Shown: piece by piece, positions 44,541-54,417 of the stretch
Position numbering within the stretch: position 1 is the first letter of the stretch
Layout: each line of letters starts with the position of its first letter
DNA from: Salticus scenicus
Lineage: Eukaryota; Arthropoda; Arachnida; Araneae; Salticidae
Direction of reading: 5' to 3'
Assembly (NCBI GenBank): GCA_963930645.1
Contig: OZ005652.1
Coordinates: 353,052,602-353,116,601, forward strand
Length of the DNA stretch: 64,000 nt
Translations under genes and position numbers: made by a program
Notes under the pieces: generated by a model
Told to the model about the DNA's origin: nothing
The model's input: the letters and a program-made list of their open reading frames with translations, nothing else
The model's database searches: none

Positions 44541-45783
44541 ATAATAGATATCGTAATAAGATTAAATCATAAAATTCAGCTATTAATAGAACTAAGACAA
44601 TAACAGCACACTAAAATATAGAACTGAATTTAACACAGAGGAAAGAATTACACAAAAAGTTGCAATGTAGATTAAGAACCAATGAGTTAGGATAGTAACT
44701 TAAAATACTTACGCCTACCAGAATGATAATAAAAATGACCATTAAGCTTATGAGAGTGAAAACGATTAATAAATAATAAATCACAGAAATATTTGGATGT
44801 AAATGCTTAAACGTAGAAACATACCTATCAAGGGGTGCATGCTTCATAAAGCTTAAAGAGCCGCAACGATTTCGTACAACGATATTGCTAATCATAGCAA
44901 TTAATATCGTTTCACACCCCGATCGATGCAGCAAAACCAAAAAGAATTAGAAATAATTGAAATATTAAATTAAAACAAAGATTAAAAAAAGATTAAATTT
45001 AATCTTAATGGAAACCAAAGTGAACACATGAATGAAGCAAAGCAACTACATGTATAACAATTAACTCTAACAGGAGAAAAGGATGATGCCAAAACTTAAA
45101 TTGAAGTAAAATAAAATCTCGACAGATATCGATTAATCGAAGAAACTTCAGAGCATTTTCATTAAAGATAAATTACACAGAGTTAAAATTAAATGATAAT
45201 GTTAAAATAGATTTTATATCTAATTAATTTTAAAACTAGTAGAGTTGAATTAAATCGTACCATATTCATTACTAATATATCATTAAAGTTAAAGACAGAA
45301 GAATAAAATCATAAGACAGAGTGCAAGCGCCATCTATCGGTGAGCTATAATAACATTAAGTCAGTAAAATTATTTCAGGAGAAGAATCCAATGCAATAAG
45401 GGAAATTAAGATGTAGTGACTGAAAGATTAAGGTAATTAGAAGTATTGACTGCAAGATTAAGATAATTTTTAGCGCCATTTAAGTAATTAGAAGAATTGA
45501 ACTTTTGTGATTAACCCAAAACTAAATAATCTTGAAATCATAGTATTAAATGTTAAGTTTTAATCAGACACAATTACAAGCAATAATGCCAAAGAGTACA
45601 CATATAAGGATAAGCATTATAGGGCAGTCATTAATAATTAAAATTATAATTTAAAAGATTTTTTTTTTTTTTTTTTTCCCAAATAATATAAGATCTTATT
45701 TTTGTTATGCATATAGATTGATTGTTCAAACTTAACAATGGAAGCCTCAAGTAGCCAGATGTACAAAATTAAATTTAAGGATA
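44541..45783 (-). repeat. Pseudo-LTR, upstream copy (1243 bp)
   Basis: Direct repeat of 39434-40669. Lying upstream of the ORF, it is the likely place for the promoter. On the minus strand it contains gatag|gtatgttt at 44830-44818, a good 5' splice-donor match (AG|GTATGT), which could start a leader intron. The downstream acceptor was not identified. Confidence 0.93.
44611..44940 (-). CDS. Uncertain 109-codon ORF in pseudo-LTR (upstream copy)
   Basis: Identical in protein sequence to the ORF at 39833-39504. Being upstream of the large ORF, it would sit in the leader of a transcript that starts in the pseudo-LTR and could act as an upstream ORF. No function is assigned. Confidence 0.22.
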   Translation of the reverse strand: MVLLHRSGCETILIAMISNIVVRNRCGSLSFMKHAPLDRYVSTFKHLHPNISVIYYLLIVFTLISLMVIFIIILVGVSILSYYPNSLVLNLHCNFLCNSFLCVKFSSIF

Positions 45784-46548
45784 TATATATTAGTATTAGT
45801 ATTAGTTGTTAATTAGTTGAATGTATAAATGAACAATCAAATATGTATATTAATTTCTAATTATCAAATTTTGTCACCTAGAAAATTGTTACATTTATTT
45901 ATAAAACTTTTGTTCTCCCATTTACTCTCAGTTTTTAGTACTCCTTTTAATTACCGTTTTTTTCCAGAGCAGAAAGCGATTTAATAATAATTTTCATGCA
46001 ACGTATAAAACGATGCTGGAGTGCACCTTATCAAAAAATTTTTCGAATTTGAATATATTCTTTTGTTCTATTAAATCCATTGATTTTTCCTTAAATTTTT
46101 GCATTCATTTCGATCATCTGAGCCGCTTAGCAACGGCTCTTACACGATTTTTTTATAAATTTATTTGGTTAATTCCGTTGGAAGGGAAATCTTTTATATT
46201 ATTTCTTTATTTTTTGTATTTATCAGAAAATAAAATGGTCATATAGAAGAAAAGATTAAAATTTAAATAATATTTTTTATGTTTTTCTTTCTTTCTTTTC
46301 TTTTCTTTTCTTTTCTTTTCTTTTTTTTGTTTTTGTTTTTTTAGATTTTTTTTTAAACATTTTTGCGTAGTGTGTTTGAAAATGTTTATTTATTTATTGT
46401 AATGTTCGAAACTATATGATAATAGTATAGAAAAAGAGCGAGTTGAAATTGAGCTTAATTTAAGTGCTGAGAAAGAACCATGAAGAACCTATGCAGCGCG
46501 GGCCGCTGGCAGCGTGTACCTGTACATTAAACATAATTCAGAAATCTT

Positions 46549-46586
<38 letters not shown>

Positions 46587-47160
46587 TTATTTTATTTACC
46601 GAGTGGTACTAAAATTATAACAATAATAGTAAGCATGATGATTCAATGTTTTTGAGATTCATTTAGGTATAGCGGTCAGCGCAGCGGGTGTATCTTGCTG
46701 GTAATGAATACAACAAAATTGATTTTTTATCCATACTTTCTTCTCCAAATTCTCCAAATAAAATTTATAATGTCTTATTCCTAAAAACACTGAAATTTCA
46801 GCAAATAGAATGATCACACAAAACGTACTAGGAGAAATACATGAATAAATTAAATTTAGAAATTGCAAAGTAAATAAATATGAAATTATTAGTCTAATAA
46901 AAATAATACAAATACGAAATTGGATGAATAAACTAAAGAATTCGCAATTAAAATAAATTAATTAATCTTGCGTAATTTTTTAAAAAAACGAAATGCAAAT
47001 TTCATCAAACCAATTACAATAATCTATAATAATAAGAATAATAATAAGCTTTAACAAAACTGAATTAGGATATGAAAATATTAATTTGATAAATAAATAA
47101 ATAAAATAAAATAATTATGTAAACACTAATTCAAAATAATAATAAGGAAAATGTAATAGC
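45784..47160. other. AT-rich DNA with dispersed element fragment, no gene seen
   Basis: A tagtat-type short tandem follows the Penelope-like element (45790-45806). 46013-46246 has an ORF with a hydrophobic tail and no recognised family. TTTTC tandems occur near 46285-46325. About 46670-46702 carries ggtcagcgcagcgggtgtat, a reverse copy of the cccgctt...ggtca end motif. The rest is AT-rich. Confidence 0.5.
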
Positions 47161-47774
47161 TTAATTTTTGCACCGCCCGAAAAGTCTGGGACCCATTCTG
47201 GCCCCAAAACGCCTGAGATGGTTCATCGCATCCCCCCTTTTCAATCTTTTATGTTAGCGATGGTCATTTTCCCGGGGTTAGTTGTCAGGGCAAATGACAA
47301 GTGGGCGGGTTAACTTTATGGTGACAAGAAAGGTATAAGGAAGAGGGTTTCCTTGTCCCAAAGCTATTGAAGTGAGAAACAAAATTTTTATTCCCAGTTT
47401 GTTCGCTGAGATAATCCTGTATTCTCTTATTCCTTTCTATTTGTTTATAGCTTTTCGACGTAAAAAAATATTAACACAAGACGAAATTAATGCGATTTTA
47501 TTTGCATCTTTTGATGATGAAATTAAGAAATCGAATGATAGCAGTGATAGTGATGAAAAATTCAGATTAAATAGAACCTTCTGTGTTATTTACAAACGCT
47601 GAAACTGTTTCTAATTCCGATTTGGATCTAGACGAAAATAATGGTAATATTCTAATTCCCTTTACCTGGACTTCCGACATAAAGGACTTTAATATTCAGA
47701 AGAAATTTTCCGGATATCCAGGCGCAGTACATAGTTTGAATCCACGAGCAGAACCTCTAGATTATTTTAATTAA
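47161..47774 (+). pseudogene. PiggyBac-like transposase, N-terminal fragment
   Basis: TTAA at 47161 is followed shortly by cgcccgaaaagtctgggacc, a plausible piggyBac-type terminus next to the TTAA target. Downstream, RKKILTQDEINAILFASFDD and an acidic serine/aspartate stretch (about 47460-47560) resemble the acidic N-terminus of piggyBac transposases. A frameshift near 47565-47600 leads into FTWTSDIKDFNIQKKFSG and LNPRAEPLDYF (47660-47770), resembling the start of the DDE_Tnp_1_7 domain (W-x-x...F-x-G...P-x-x-PxxxF). The frame then runs into a poly-A/GAA tract and the catalytic Asp residues are absent. Dead fragment. Confidence 0.62.
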
Positions 47775-48665
47775 AAAAAAAAAAAAAAGAAGAAGAAGAA
47801 GAAAGAAAGAAAAGAAAGAAAAGAAAAGAAAAGAAGAAAAGTAAAGTAAAAAGAGTGTTTGCAAGAAAATACAAGTTGAAAAAATAAAAAAAACTACCAC
47901 ACAACAATTCTTTTGGGCTGAAAAATAGCAATATCGCTTCTTCAGGCAGAAATTAGATGTAAGTGCTGCTTTGATATTGCGCTTGTGAATAGCATTTTCT
48001 TTTGATGAAAGGTTGTGCTATTATTCCGAATCGAAACAATTGCAACAAATATTTAATAAATCTGTATGGTGTTTGCTTACTTCTTCTTCTTCTTCTTTTT
48101 TTTTTTTTTTTTTAATTTATCATTTATTACTTTTGCAATCAAAATTCTTATAAGGTTTTCAATTGCACTTATCAGATTTACTTAACTCTGACAAAATGAG
48201 TAATTAAAAATAATATATTAACAGTTCAAAATTAATATATTAACAGTTCAGGAAAATACCCTTTTATACGGAATATGAAAAGAATATAGATAATACTTAT
48301 TCAATAAAAATAAGAACAGCATGCTTGTGAAAAACAGGACAGTATGTCTAGCTAAAGAATCTAAAAATATGCTTCGTCACCCGAAAAATATCTTCATTAT
48401 CATTTTATCACTTCAAGAAGTCGAAAAACTAAACAAATCATGAAAAATGATGCGTTAAGTGTCAACATGCACCCGTACCTAATAAGTATTGTTCAACCCT
48501 CTCTCATAAAAAAATTTGGTGCACTAATACACACCAGAAGCTCAAATATAGCTATCTGTACATGGGAAAAGTTGCAGCATCATTACGCTGCTAAAGGTGG
48601 ATATGCGTTAAAATTGAATCAGGTTATATATATATATATATATATATATATTTCTGACTAGCTAT
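47775..48665. other. Simple-sequence and AT-rich DNA, no gene seen
   Basis: Poly-A plus GAA/AAAG tracts at 47774-47850, CTT then poly-T near 48080-48112, (TA)n 48625-48651. An ORF at 48440-48661 runs into the TA tract and is not recognised. Confidence 0.55.
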
Positions 48666-49318
48666 CTTAAGGAGACTTGGCACCACCGATGGTTTAATAC
48701 AAAAACTTATATTTCCATTTGATACTTGTAAATTGAACTATATTAGGTTTGATCAATAAAATATGTATTAGGCAACATTTCATATTGTTTTTGGTCCTTT
48801 TTTTTAAGGATTTGAAGTCCTAAAATTGCGTTTAATCGGTTTGCATCTTTTCCATGAATTCATAATCCTCAAAATGCTAACACTTCTACAGATATCTAAG
48901 AAAATACTTAATATTTTTGGCAGTGTGTTATAAGACCTACTTAAAATAATTAGGGATGGATTTTGTAATACCTTAAATATATATATATATATAACTTAAA
49001 AATAAAATATAACAAAAATCATATTTATTTTGAATATTATTACATACATACATACACACACATTTTAATTTATTTTTCCCTTAAAAAAAATCATAAATTT
49101 CAGAGTGCATCCAAAACGCTTTTAATTAGATTCTAATAAACATCCGAAAAATAATAAGCATTTTCTTAATTAACTGTAAAAAGTTTAACGTGCTGGAGAT
49201 CAGGAATTCATGAAAAAATGCAAACTGAGAAAGCGCAATTTAAAGAATTCAAATCTGTGAAAATGTATCAAAAACCATAAGAAATGTTGCCTGAATATAT
49301 ATTTTATTGAATATATAT

Positions 49319-51952
49319 TAGGGTGGTTCGAAAAAAACGATTTTTTTATTTCGGAATCGCGTTACCTCTCAAAAGTTGTAGTTTAATATCCTCAATTGGG
49401 GAAAAATAAAAAAAAAATTCTAAGTTGGCATCTTCAGTTCGCGCACGAGGCTTAAAATTTGAAAAAATATGTTAAAAATTGAAATTTTCAAAAATAACAA
49501 AATGAGTTTTTTTTTTAATTTTTTTATAATGCAACAGCCATAAATTGTCAGTATATAGCGTAGTTTGAACCTAAAAAATTTTTTTATAGTTTTTACATAG
49601 TATCTTTAGTTCGCGCATACGTCTTAAATTGGGCTAAAATCGCCCAAAATTTGAAATTTACGTGTTTAATATACAATAATACATACGTGACATATTTACG
49701 TTTCAAAAGTATTTTAAAATTGTAAATTTGTTGAATATAACCTTTTATCACAGTATTATACGTACAAGTATAGTTACACACACATTTATATGTATATAAT
49801 AACATTGCATATCATAGCTAATTACAAAATGGTTTATAGATTTTACCTATTTTTTGTGTCTTTAAGATTCCTCAGATGTGTTGGCAATGTTTTAAATTGA
49901 GATTTACAGTCAAATGATGACATAGTTGACCTTGAGAGCAAAACTGTCTTTATGAAACGAATCCTGTACAAGATTCTGTTACGAGCTTTACAATTCTTTC
50001 GACTCTTTGCGTGTGGCAAGGAAATTTAATTACCTCGAACTCTGGGAGAACATTAGTATTAATAAGTTCTTGTAGGCTGTGCGCTGACACATTGCTCATT
50101 ATTGGAGGTGGTGTTAGTTTGCACTTGGACCAATCAATAAGTTCAATGTAATTTGAAGCTGCAAAATTTATGGTCGGTGGTTAAAATGTTCACACCGATT
50201 TCCCTTTTGGTTCTTGTTTTCTTGCTTTTAGCAATCTTCGAAAAGCTAGCTGTCTTACGTGCACTCTCTCATCTAGTACCATTGTAATTAAAAGATTTTC
50301 GGGATGACAAAAATACGCATTCCTCTAAATGACAGGATGAATTATTTTACGTACCCTGTCGGGCAGCTGTCTTGTCTTCTGTACTAATTTAAACACGTGA
50401 ACTGCTCCAAACTTTACAGAGGGATGCATTTTAGTTCCAAACCATACTGGAGCGTATATCTTCATAATATAGCTGACCAGCAGTTTAATATCGTCAGAAG
50501 GTTTTACTTCAGAAATATATAGTCTTCAGATCCTATTTGCACAAGTTAACCACCTAGAGTTACTAAGAGAACCAGGATCTTTCACAGCGAGATCTGGCGC
50601 AAATTTTCGGTCTTGACTGCTCGATAAAATTTAAGTAAATACTGTTGGTCCTTGCTTAAGTCAGTTTTGGTCACATTTATCTCCTCACTATTAATCGTTT
50701 CAAAATTAGCTACAGGGAGTTTTTCACAGTCAGTCAACTTCTTGACAACGTGTGGGTCCTGTAGTATCACCATGTACACTTTCAAAATGTCTCAACGGAA
50801 ATTATTTGAAATGTAATGAACATATAAGCCATTGTAAAGGACGACCAAGTTTAAGCTCAAGGTTGCGAATAACACCGTTTTTCCACCCTGTGTTGGTCGC
50901 TGTTTTGTCACATCCAACTGCAACAAGCTTAACATAACCAAAGTTATTGTTTTCTAAATAGCAAAAGGTACTATTAGCTATTTCACTTCCAGTGGCCCTT
51001 GGAGGTGTTAAATGTCCGAGATACTTTTCTCCAGGCTCTAAATGACTTTCTTAATGTGTAGAACTTATTATAGTAATCCTTTATCAATTTAACAATACGT
51101 TCATGACTGACCGTTGGTATAGAAGCTTTACAGTACAGTCCTTCTATTTGAGCAGCAATGCAATCTGAAATCTTTGAAAAAGATTCGTTTTTTACAGATT
51201 TTGTTGTTTCTTCTAAACAAGCTAACAAAACATCTGCACATGTGGGTAAAACACTTTGACCTAACGCTTTTGATGCACCGAAAAACGGACGAACACTTAA
51301 GCGTTTAGAAGTTTTCGGAGGTCTCATTATTTATTATTTGGAGAAAGGAGAACAATATAACAAAACTTGAGCATAAAAATCTCCAATAACTTTACAAATT
51401 AATCTACTCAAAGCAAAACACGCTGCACTTTGTGATTCACTTACAGTTACAAATTAAAGATGCTACTTGCTTAGCGGCTACTAACTGACTGACAAAGGGA
51501 GAGCAAAGCCTTTAAACTATCTACTAGAATGTGTCTACTGTCTAGACAAGTCGGCGGTGGAATAAGAATGCGACTGCGCGGCGCCAACTTAGCGCTTGCC
51601 GGTCAATCACTGTTCGTGTTCAGTTTTTGACATATTTTTCAAATTTTAAGCCTCATGCGCGAATAGAATATATCATCTAAAAGTTATAATTTTTTTTTAA
51701 GTTGAAATTATGCTATATACTAACATTTTATGGCTGTTGCATTATAAAAAATTACAAAAAAACTAATTTTATTATTTTTTGAAAATTTTAATTTTTAACA
51801 TATTTTTTCAAACTTTCAGCCGCATGCGCGAACTGAAGATGTCAACTTAAATTTTTTTTTTTTTTTTTTCCCCAATTGAGGATACCAAACTACAACTTTT
51901 GAGAGGTAACGCGATTCTGAAATAAAAAAATCGATTTTTTCGAACCACCCTA
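49319..51952 (-). mobile_element. hAT-like DNA transposon, 2.6 kb
   Basis: The left terminus TAGGGTGGTTCGAAAAAAAC is mirrored on the right (reverse complement TAGGGTGGTTCGAAAAAATC). The inverted repeats continue for about 180 bp through gcgttacctctcaaaagttg, ctcaattgggg, agttcgcgcacgagg and aaattgaaattttcaa with small differences. It is flanked by ATATATAT on both sides (49311-49318, 51953-51960), an apparent 8-bp duplication, although the low complexity also permits other lengths. YANNG-type termini and 8 bp fit hAT. It contains the decayed transposase at 49950-51327. Confidence 0.82.
49950..51327 (-). pseudogene. Decayed transposase of the hAT-like element
   Basis: Starts MRPPKTSKRLSVRPFFGASK (51327) and stays open for 115 codons to about 50983. 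After a frameshift it continues IANSTFCYLENNNFGYVKLV, then VGCDKTATNTGWKNGVIRN and LGRPLQWLICSLH (about 50930-50805; the Asp of GCDKTATN is a candidate catalytic residue). After a stop and shift, LTDCEKLPVANFETIN and DLSKDQQYLLKFYRAV (about 50735-50625) follow, then RNAYFCHPENLLITMVLDE (about 50320-50260), and FPCHTQRVERIVKLVTES near the end (about 50025). At least three frame changes and several stops show it is inactive. I recognise this as a recurrent arthropod transposase type but cannot name its subfamily. Confidence 0.75.
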
Positions 51953-52317
51953 ATATATATAATATCGTTCAATTTATAAATATTTAATGAAAATATAAGC
52001 TTTTATAAGAAACCTTTAGTGATGCCAAATCCCCTTAAATATTAAGTTGGTTAACTGAACCTAGACCCACATGTGATACTAATGAAATGAGTAGTTTAAG
52101 AAATCACCCTCATATTCATACTGGTGAAAAGGGAAAAAAGCGATGGGTGTATTTAAAAAAAAAAAAAAAAAAATCTTCCTAAAAAGTCATTTACGCAGTT
52201 ATATCCTCGACAAAATACGACAATAATAATTATTATAGGAATAATTGTAATATTTGTGATATTAAAAATAGAATTACTGCAAAATACAGAAAAATTAATA
52301 TCAGTACTGTAATGTAA

Positions 52318-53730
52318 ATTTTCCTTGTGTTTTTCTTACTCCAACGTTTCACAAAAACTCTTTAAAATTTCGAACAGTAACCAGTGGTTATAATACTTAT
52401 GTAAATAAGGCAGGTAAAATTTTACAAAATATAACTGATAGTTTAGCTAATAGCTCCATTATTAAAAGTAGCTATGATATTATGAAAAAACTCAAATATA
52501 ATAATGTTAAAATTTAATCAGTATATACTTATGATTTTCAGTATTTATTCAATAGTATAGGCAAGGCACGAAATTTCCGCTCGCCAACTCGCCATTGCCG
52601 AGTGAAATTTTTACTGTAGCGAGTAAAAATTTGGTCTAGTTATAGATACAATTCTTACACGATACGGTAACAGAAAACATTTTTTTATAGATTTAAATAT
52701 GGCAAAATCTTGCCATCTTATAACCTCATATTTAACCTCTCCTTTTTAGATTCTCGGAGACCCGAGTCTGTGTGTGCGCTGTGCGAGATCGCGCCAGCTT
52801 GGAAAAGGAAAAATGCTTAGTGCATACATAAAAGTTTTGATATCATAGGCAGTTTTGTTTCTTACTCTGTTATTTCTCCAAGCAGAGTGAGAATAGACGA
52901 GTGGAAAGCCTCTTTGTCCGTCGCCCACTATCCGAGAAAAGAGATACGCGAAAGTTTGCCTATGCGATATTGTCACTTGAAAATGAGCCCGAGCCCTTTC
53001 AAAAATACTGCCTATGTTTATTTTGTTGTATAATGATTTTAAAAAAATAAATAAATAAAAATAAAAAACTGTTCATATTTTCTAGTTTTTTACTGAAACG
53101 TCAATGATTTGCGCTTGTAATGATTTATAAGCAACGATTTTATCGAAAAAGTTATTGCGAAATGTTTATTTCAAATGACAACAATGAACAAGTTATAAAC
53201 ATCGACATTCTGTCTAATTACAAAAATAAAATGGACGAAAAAGACATTTCTAATATAAAACGTTAAGTAAATAAATAGATAAATAAGAAAAGAAAGCTTA
53301 ATCTTTCATAATAAAAATATTTTTACAGAATATTGTTTGACAAATAATTCTTTTTCTTCTTTTTTTCTTTAATGACTCTATGCATATATGTTATTAGATA
53401 CTTTATCTTTTTCAAATCTCATTATAATGATTTTTAATTATAGCTGAGTATGAAACATGATGATATACGACACACTTTTAATATATTTAATTTTAGACAT
53501 ATTTGTAAAAACATTTCAAATAGTTAGGAAAAATAAAAAACCTAAACTGCGTATAAATGGAAAAATATGATAAGCCTATTTCGTGGCGAGTAAAACTTTT
53601 TTTGGCGAGTGCAATATGAATTGAAATTTCGAGCCCTGTTATAGATATTAAAGATTTGGATACAGTTTTGAATTGGATTTATGAAGAATATGAACTTGCT
53701 AATGTGATTGATAAAAATAAATATGAAAAT
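52318..53730 (+). pseudogene. Penelope-like reverse transcriptase, fragment C, split by insertion
   Basis: 52336-52560 reads LTPTFHKNSLKFRTVTSGYN then TYVNKAGKILQ and ends YTYDFQYLFNSI, matching the intact element's IPKFHKNPIKFRTVTVG ... TYDFADLFNNI (RT motif A, with the Asp retained here). The frame is cut at 52561 by the 1.08-kb hAT-like MITE and resumes at about 53639 with DIKDLDTVLNWIYEEYELAN, the segment after motif A. It has a stop between the two blocks of conserved sequence (near 52516) and no motif B or C afterwards. Inactive fragment. Flanking inverted sequence at 52044-52077 and 53763-53790 brackets it. Confidence 0.82.
52562..53638. mobile_element. hAT-like MITE inserted in RT motif A
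   Basis: The left end CAAGGCACGAAATTTCCGCT and the reverse complement of the right end CAGGGCTCGAAATTTCAATT share the hAT-like CARGGC-CGAAATTTC terminus. Subterminal repeats of ggcgag / ctcgcc occur at both ends (four or more copies). The flank tatag is present on both sides, offset by a base, so the target duplication is imperfect. No transposase recognised in 1077 bp. Confidence 0.78.
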
Positions 53731-53746
53731 TAAAAAAAAAAATTAA

Positions 53747-53775
53747 ACCCACATGTGATCGTATCACACGTGGGT
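53747..53775. repeat. Hairpin, 13-bp stem with 3-nt loop
   Basis: acccacatgtgat and atcacacgtgggt flank cgt, with one G-T-type mismatch. The sequence gaacctagacccacatgtga at 52057-52076 is an inverted relative of 53763-53785, so the hairpin belongs to a larger inverted pair that surrounds Penelope fragment C. Confidence 0.8.
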
Positions 53776-53789
53776 CTAGACTGAACAAC

Positions 53790-54383
53790 CGATGTTGAGT
53801 ATAACAGTTGTCAAACATCTAGAAACGTTCTTTATGAGTCACATTTAATAGTGTGAAATTTTAATATTTAATAAAAAAAATTAATAATGTAAAGAAATTG
53901 TTATATCTTATACATTTGTATAAAAATTGTGACCTGAAGCGGAAGAGGGGACTAGTAAAAAAAATTAAGGAAACGTCAAAATGTTTTGGATCAACCTATA
54001 AAATGCAATGCTTTAAATGCGTTTTAAATGTAGCATGTGATTATGAAGATTTTACTCATCTTTATAAATTTTTATGAGATTATCATATATTAATAGAAAT
54101 ATAACTTTCTTTGTTATGAAAAAAAAAAAAAAAATCGACTTTTTATTACCATGTTTACTTGGTTTCTTTTTTGTTTGTTTGTTTGCCCAGTGCAAATCTT
54201 GCAATCGATTTTTAACTAATTTCCCGACTAGCTAGACATTTGAAACTTTTAAAATAGCTCAGAACATGATGACAATGCATTTTTAAAATACTTTTAGCCA
54301 GTTTAAATGATTCAACAATCATATAACTTTCCGACTAGATAGACATTTAAAACTTTCAGTATATTTAAGAACACGGTGACAAT

Positions 54384-54417
<34 letters not shown>

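Larger units (their letters stand above)
39434..45783 (-). mobile_element. Penelope-like retroelement, Naiad-type, with flanking pseudo-LTRs
   Basis: A 6350-bp unit with 5'-to-3' order on the minus strand: pseudo-LTR (45783-44541), about 1050-nt leader (44540-43490), uninterrupted 876-codon ORF (43489-40859), 3' untranslated region (40858-40670) and pseudo-LTR (40669-39434). The two direct repeats differ by one C/T substitution and by length at a poly-T tract. Penelope-like elements commonly insert as tandem or partial-tandem copies, leaving such pseudo-LTRs. Here the unit is 5107 bp and the upstream repeat is the 3' 1243 bp of a second unit. Both outer ends abut TA microsatellite sequence, so the target was probably a (TA)n run and the target duplication cannot be told apart from it. 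The near identity of the repeats and the open frame argue for a young insertion. Confidence 0.93.
48666..52038. mobile_element. Palindromic TTAA-type element, split by hAT-like transposon
   Basis: The left end is TTAAGGAGACTTGGCA and the right end TGCCAAATCCCCTTAA, so TTAA abuts imperfect inverted termini. With 49319-51960 removed, the remaining 730 bp is close to a full-length inverted repeat: tgtttttggtccttttt-, ggtttgcatcttttccatga- and cttctacagatatctaagaa-type blocks (48790-48910) face gaattcatgaaaaaatgcaa, acatccgaaaaataataagc and aaaaccataagaaatgttgc (49130-49290). Same family as 16614-18380. No transposase of its own. Confidence 0.75.

Noticed and set aside
39434..45783. LTR retrotransposon, because of the long direct repeats
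   Set aside because: No TG...CA ends, no primer binding site, integrase or protease; the RT is Penelope-type, so the repeats are pseudo-LTRs.
46013..46246. Small membrane-protein gene of 77 codons
   Set aside because: No homologous family recognised, AT-rich composition makes hydrophobic ORFs common, and there is no supporting context.
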